Shown piece by piece: positions 59,432 through 64,000 of a stretch of 64,000 nt of DNA. This stretch comes from Ridgeia piscesae (Eukaryota; Annelida; Polychaeta; Sabellida; Siboglinidae). Under the pieces are notes generated by a model. That model saw only the letters and a program-made list of their open reading frames with translations. It was not told the origin of the DNA and did not search any database. The stretch covers positions 220,128-284,127 of the forward strand of contig JAODUO010000961.1 of assembly GCA_025642075.2 (NCBI GenBank). The letters run 5' to 3'. The translations under genes were made by a program, and so were the position numbers. How positions within the stretch are numbered: the first letter of the stretch is position 1; every line of letters starts with the position of its first letter.

Positions 59432-62163
59432 CAAGATTTAACCAGATTTAACACGATTGCCACCTAGAGATTCAACTCTAGATGGCAGGTGGACTAGGAA
59501 GCCATTTGGCTTATCGAGAGTCCAACCTATCTATCTAAGTATACCCTGCCCTTCTTAGGTATATGTCGATTTTATTTTTAAATATATTAACACTACTAGC
59601 ACCTACACAATCAGCTGATAATCTGTTCCATTCGTTTACTGTTCGTTGTGAAAATGTAAATTTTCTAATATCTAGTCTACACTGCTTCTTTGCTAATGTA
59701 ACTCCATGTCCTCTAGTCCTTCTCTCTTCCTTGACTGTGAAAAAAATATTTCTGTCAATATTTTCATATCCATTCAATATTTTAAACACCTCAATCTGAT
59801 CTCCTCTCAATCTTCTGGTTTCTAGTGTTGTTAAACCACATTCTTTTAGACGCATTTCATAACTAATATTCCTGAGTTTTTGTATCATTTTGGTTGCTCT
59901 CCTTTGTACTCTTTCTAGCATATCAATATCCTTCTTGCGATATGGCCTCCATGATTGTATACAATATTCTAAGTGAGGCCTAACTATTGTTTTATACAGC
60001 GGTATTATTAGTTCTTTTTCTTTGTACACTATATTTCGCCTAATTAATCCAAGAATTTGTTTCCCTTCGCTGCTGCAATTCCACACTGCTCTGATACCTT
60101 CATGTCAGCACTAATAGTTAACCCTAAGTCCTTTTCCTTTAAGGTAGTATTTAGTACAGTATCACCCATTGTATATTGTGCATCTTCATTCCCATGTCCT
60201 GTGTGAAGGCACTTACACTTTCCAAAATTAAACAGCATTTGCCACTTCTCAGACCATTCTATCAACTTATTAAGATCATCTTGTAAATGCTGTCTATCTG
60301 CATCACTTTTAATTTTCCTAAACACTTTTGTGTCGTCCGCAAACTTCAACACCTTGCTTGTTATGTCATCATCCAAATCATTGATATATATTAAGAATAA
60401 AATAGGTCCCAGTACTGATCCCTGCGGTACTCCACTCAAAACCTACTCTTTGTCTTCTATCAATAAGCCATTTTTCTATCCAGTTGATCATTCCATTTCC
60501 TATGCCATGGGCCTTTAGTTTAAGTAGTAGTCTTTGGTGTGGCACTTTGTCAAAGGCTTTTTTAAAATCTAAGTAGATTATATCTACTGGTGATCCCTCA
60601 TCTAGCCACTTTGTGACATCTTCCAAAAAACATAACATATTTGTTAAGCATGCCCTCGCTTTTAAAAACCCATGTTGAAATGGGTTTATCAATTTATTTT
60701 TAACAAGAAAATCAACCAGGTGATCTTTAATTAGTCTTTCTAATAGTTTGCAAATCACCGATGTTAAACTCACTGGTCTATAGTTCTCTGACTTGTTTCT
60801 CGAACCTTTTTTAAATAATGGTATAATGTTTGCTTCTTTCCATTCTAACGGAACTATTCCCTCTATAAACTATAATGACAAATTGAACACTGTTGCAAGC
60901 GGTATGCTGATTTGTTCTACAATTTCCAATAGTAATTTGGGAGGAATCCCATCCACTCCAGGTGATTTATTATCCTTCATATCTCTTATTTTCATAGCTA
61001 CCATTGTTGGGGTTACAATTAGTTGTCCTAAATAGTCAAACTCTCTCCCTTCGAACTTAGTCTCAAGTACTGGTAATATACTAATATCTTCCCTGGTAAA
61101 CACCGAACTAAAGTACTCATTTAAGTTTTCTGCCATTAGGAATCCCTCTGTTATTATGTTTCCATCACTACCTTCTAGAGGACCGACCTTATCCTGAACT
61201 TTCTGTTTACTTCGAACATACGCATAACAACTCTTGCTGTCATGTTTTATATTAAAAGCTATTTTTTGTTCGTAGCTTCTCTTTGAATTTCTAATTTCAG
61301 CTGTAGCTTGATTAAGTGCTTCTTTATAAATGCTATAGTCTTCTTCACTTCCGGTATGTCTATATGTCTTCCACATCATTTGCTTGTACTTGATTTTTCT
61401 AATGGCTTCCTTCGATAAGTGTTTCTTCTTTGACCGTTTCCCCTGTTTTTTCAAGGGGACAAATTTGTCAACGACGCAGTCAATTTCACTCTTTAAAATA
61501 TTCCAGCATTCTGTTGCTGTCTTATTCTTCAGTGTGTTATTCCAGTCTATCTTTGCTAAATATTCCCTCATGTCCTTATATCTTCCCTTGTGAAAATTTT
61601 TCCTGTACCTTATTTTTCTATTCCGTTCTCCCTTTACTTTGATGATAAAATGTATCTGGTTGTGATCACTACACCCCAGTGGCTCACATATCTTGACATT
61701 ATCAACAAATTCCTTCTGTGAGCTCAATACTATGTCTAACACGTTCTCGCCCCTGGTTGCTTCTAACACATGTTGAGAAAGGAAACTATCTTGTACTAAA
61801 TTAAAAAACTGTTGATCCTCTCTCCCGGTACTCTGTAGAGATGTCCACTGTATATGCCCATGGTTAAAATCCCCCATAATAATACAGTCCCGTTTACTCA
61901 CTTCTTTGATAGCGTTATGTATTTTTTCATTCTCTTCCATGCTTATGTTTGGACTCCGATACACTAACCCAACAGTTAATGTTGACTTTCCTGTAACTAT
62001 GTTACACCAGACAGCTTCTTCACATTCTGCTTCTTTTTCTAATTTTATTTCATAAGCTTGGATGGATTCTTTAATATATAAAATAACTCCGCCTCCCCTT
62101 CTTCCTAATCTATCTTTCCTAAACATTACATACCCTGTCATTCCTAATTCGGAATCTTGTGTA
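59432..62163 (-). mobile_element. 5'-truncated CR1-like LINE (endonuclease + RT)
   Basis: From the high end, the minus strand encodes a truncated EEP endonuclease: GRRGGGVILYIKE, IIMGDFNHGHIQW with catalytic GDFN, and GCSDHNQIHF with SDH. Next comes the RT: NKSPGVDGIPPKLL, NYRPVSLTSVICKLLERL, YLDFKKAFDKVPH, SGVPQGSVLGPILF and LKFADDTKVF. A C-terminal domain ends at 59535. Damage: an in-frame TAG at 60870-60872, a small deletion with frame change near 60435, and a 1-base loss near 60065. The 5' start (GMTGYVMF) is inside the endonuclease. It is the best-preserved retroelement here and probably fairly young. Confidence 0.92.
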
Positions 62164-64000
62164 GCAATGAACAGCTGGCTGAAGAGATTGCATCCAGTCT
62201 CTCTTCATTTGTTGGAACTGAAAAGCTTGGAGCTTGAAAAGCCAATTTTTGATAAACACTGAACCCACTTGTGCGACGAAATGCCGATGCAACTCCGCCG
62301 GGCTCACATGCACAGCACTCTGCCTCTGCCGTGGACTTTGTGTCAGTTAAAGGGAACCAAAAGGGAAAAGTTACATGCTATGCACGTGAAAGAGTTAATA
62401 AAAACGAACTATTCTGAACGGTAATCACATTTTTTAAGTCAGTGGCTTATTAGTACAAAAATCTGAACACCTTTTCTATCAAAGTTCGTAAGTCGCGCCA
62501 TTTTGACTGATATGTGACGTAGTCGAATGTTTGGCACAATGAGCGGCAGATCGGGCAAATCTGTATTTAAAATTCCGTTAAAATAATCGCCAGGTGGCGC
62601 TTCGCCAACATTTTCAAGATAGAACTGAACGCGCTGGTAAACCTGGTAAAGAAGACCCGCCGGAAGCCGAAATGCAGAGGCGAGTAACAAGCCGAGGCGA
62701 CATTGACAAGTGTCGAAACTCGCTGAAACTTCGAAACACTGACAGGTATGTTGATGGCCACCTCGCATTCGATCCCGGGATTCGGCGAGTTTCTACTTAG
62801 TCACAGCCATGCCGTGTATTATTCTCCAAATCAGTGGTGTAGTGTCGGATATGTTATACACAACGTTAGGTTTCCAAATTTGAAACAAATATCATATGAG
62901 GTCATGGGCATAGCTCTCTGATTTATCTCAACCTGACACAGAGTGACAGGCTCGGTTCTTCGCCCTAGCTTAACACTTTTTTCAGGAATCAATTTCCCAA
63001 TTGTCCACAACTGTGACATAAATGCAGATTAATTGTTGTTTTTCAAATACTGGACATTATTATATTAACAGTAGCGACTGTGGCATGTTTTTGTATTATT
63101 GACATAGCATGACCTGTGCGGCTATGAAACAGATGTGTGTCAATCACAGATATAAATAGAACACACCAGTAGAACCATAGGGGAAAGATTAATTATCTAA
63201 CTATGTGGTGTCAATATTGATTGTTCTTTTAATAGGCGTGGTATATTTAAAGGGAGAGTTTGGAGCATAATTCTGCAGGGATAAATAAAGAAAGAAAATC
63301 ACCACCCATGTTCTTTATGAAATCGACTTCATGCTGAATAATAGTTGTTATTTAGCTGAAATATATGTACAGTGGAATGTCTCTATTAAAAAATAACCAT
63401 TTGAACTGGGTAAAAGTAACACAACTAGCAGAACAAATATTCTAAACTATAACATATGTGGATATATTTATGTATATTCTGCTGTGATCTTAATTGCAAT
63501 GTAACTTTGTTGTCGAGGTAACCATAATAGTAGCGAGGTAACCATAATAGTAGCCGTCAGGTTCCACGTTTTGCTACTAATATTTCTTATTCATGAAAAA
63601 CTAATTTAAACATCTGGTTCTGTTTCAGATGTGCCATGATATATTATAAATACCCATGGATTTTATATTCTGTGTTTGGAGCAGACAGTGCTTCCAAATG
63701 TAACCGGTTAGACAACTTTCACATGTATCTGCCCAAAAAAATGTAAGTATATGTTCATGTATTATAAACAGTGAAATGTGTTGCTCACAATTTATTGACA
63801 ATGAAAATAACATTAGAGCAACCAGAACACCAAGCAAACTAACATGATACAACATTTATATAATACAAATGATATTTCATACAATGAAAACACCACACTT
63901 TATTCTATAGTAGAAATATACCCAACAATTCATCTTTAACAGTAACTGATGTAGGATCATTCTAGAACATTTCGAGTAGATGCCCCGTTGTCCACTATGT
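62164..64000. other. No gene recognised
   Basis: Low-GC sequence with one GC-richer part at 62.50-62.80 kb that ends in a plausible plus-strand donor (acactgacag then gtatgt). There is a short duplicated 21-base phrase at 63520-63555 (gaggtaaccataatagtag). A weak EGF-tail-like stretch is noted at 63628-63747 on the minus strand. Confidence 0.4.

Noticed and set aside
62594..62800. Plus-strand exon ending at a gtatgt donor
   Set aside because: Donor is good but no start, acceptor or domain could be supported.

Overview
This looks like nuclear DNA of an animal, most likely a marine invertebrate. The genes are small exons split by long AT-rich introns with GT/AG borders. The sequence is full of (TA)n and (GT)n microsatellites and of degraded retrotransposons of several classes (RTE-like, CR1/L2/Jockey-like, Penelope-like). 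The protein signal is metazoan extracellular: kringle, EGF-like, chitin-binding type 2 (CBM14) and PAN/apple-like domains. I cannot name the species, and I saw no bacterial genes, CRISPR array, rRNA or tRNA gene.

The main content is one minus-strand modular gene, or a tightly packed array of tandem genes, whose exons run from about 54.5 kb (5' side) to a stop codon at 5444 (3' end). Apart from the split kringle, every recognised internal exon is phase 1-1. Each kringle is made of two exons: phase 1 to 0, then phase 0 to 1. From 5' to 3' the order is: a kringle (54.4/52.9 kb); a run of EGF exons (49.7 to 46.2 kb); then three copies of a module spread over about 11 kb each. A module is kringle, EGF F, EGF E, EGF D, CBM14 (C), EGF B, EGF A. 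The copies are unit 3 (about 31.8 to 42.7 kb), unit 2 (21.2 to 31.8 kb) and unit 1 (10.1 to 21.2 kb). A PAN-like terminal exon closes the gene at 5444-5676. The recognised exons add up to roughly 1,450 residues. No signal-peptide or start exon was found, so the 5' end is open.

The units match in their introns as well as their exons, so they arose by segmental tandem duplication. They have since diverged by a lost exon (E in unit 3), a gained EGF exon (unit 3), two 1-base frameshifts (unit 1 kringle, unit 3 EGF A), relic PAN-like pieces at the unit junctions, and unit-specific insertions. Those insertions include a LINE fragment in unit 1, a 2-kb tandem-repeat block with a nested TIR element in unit 2, and a block of about 3.8 kb in unit 3.

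The flanks are mostly repeats. Positions 1.4 to 3.85 kb hold a decayed RTE-like LINE with a (TAC)n tail. Other reverse-transcriptase fragments lie at 6.3, 9.0, 14.0, 17.3, 18.4, 30.3 and 43.4 kb. Positions 59.4 to 62.2 kb hold a 5'-truncated CR1-like LINE on the minus strand. Several hairpin or TIR elements (4.0, 8.4, 24.3, 44.7, 48.8, 55.9 and 57.5 kb) are probably non-autonomous DNA transposons or their remains.
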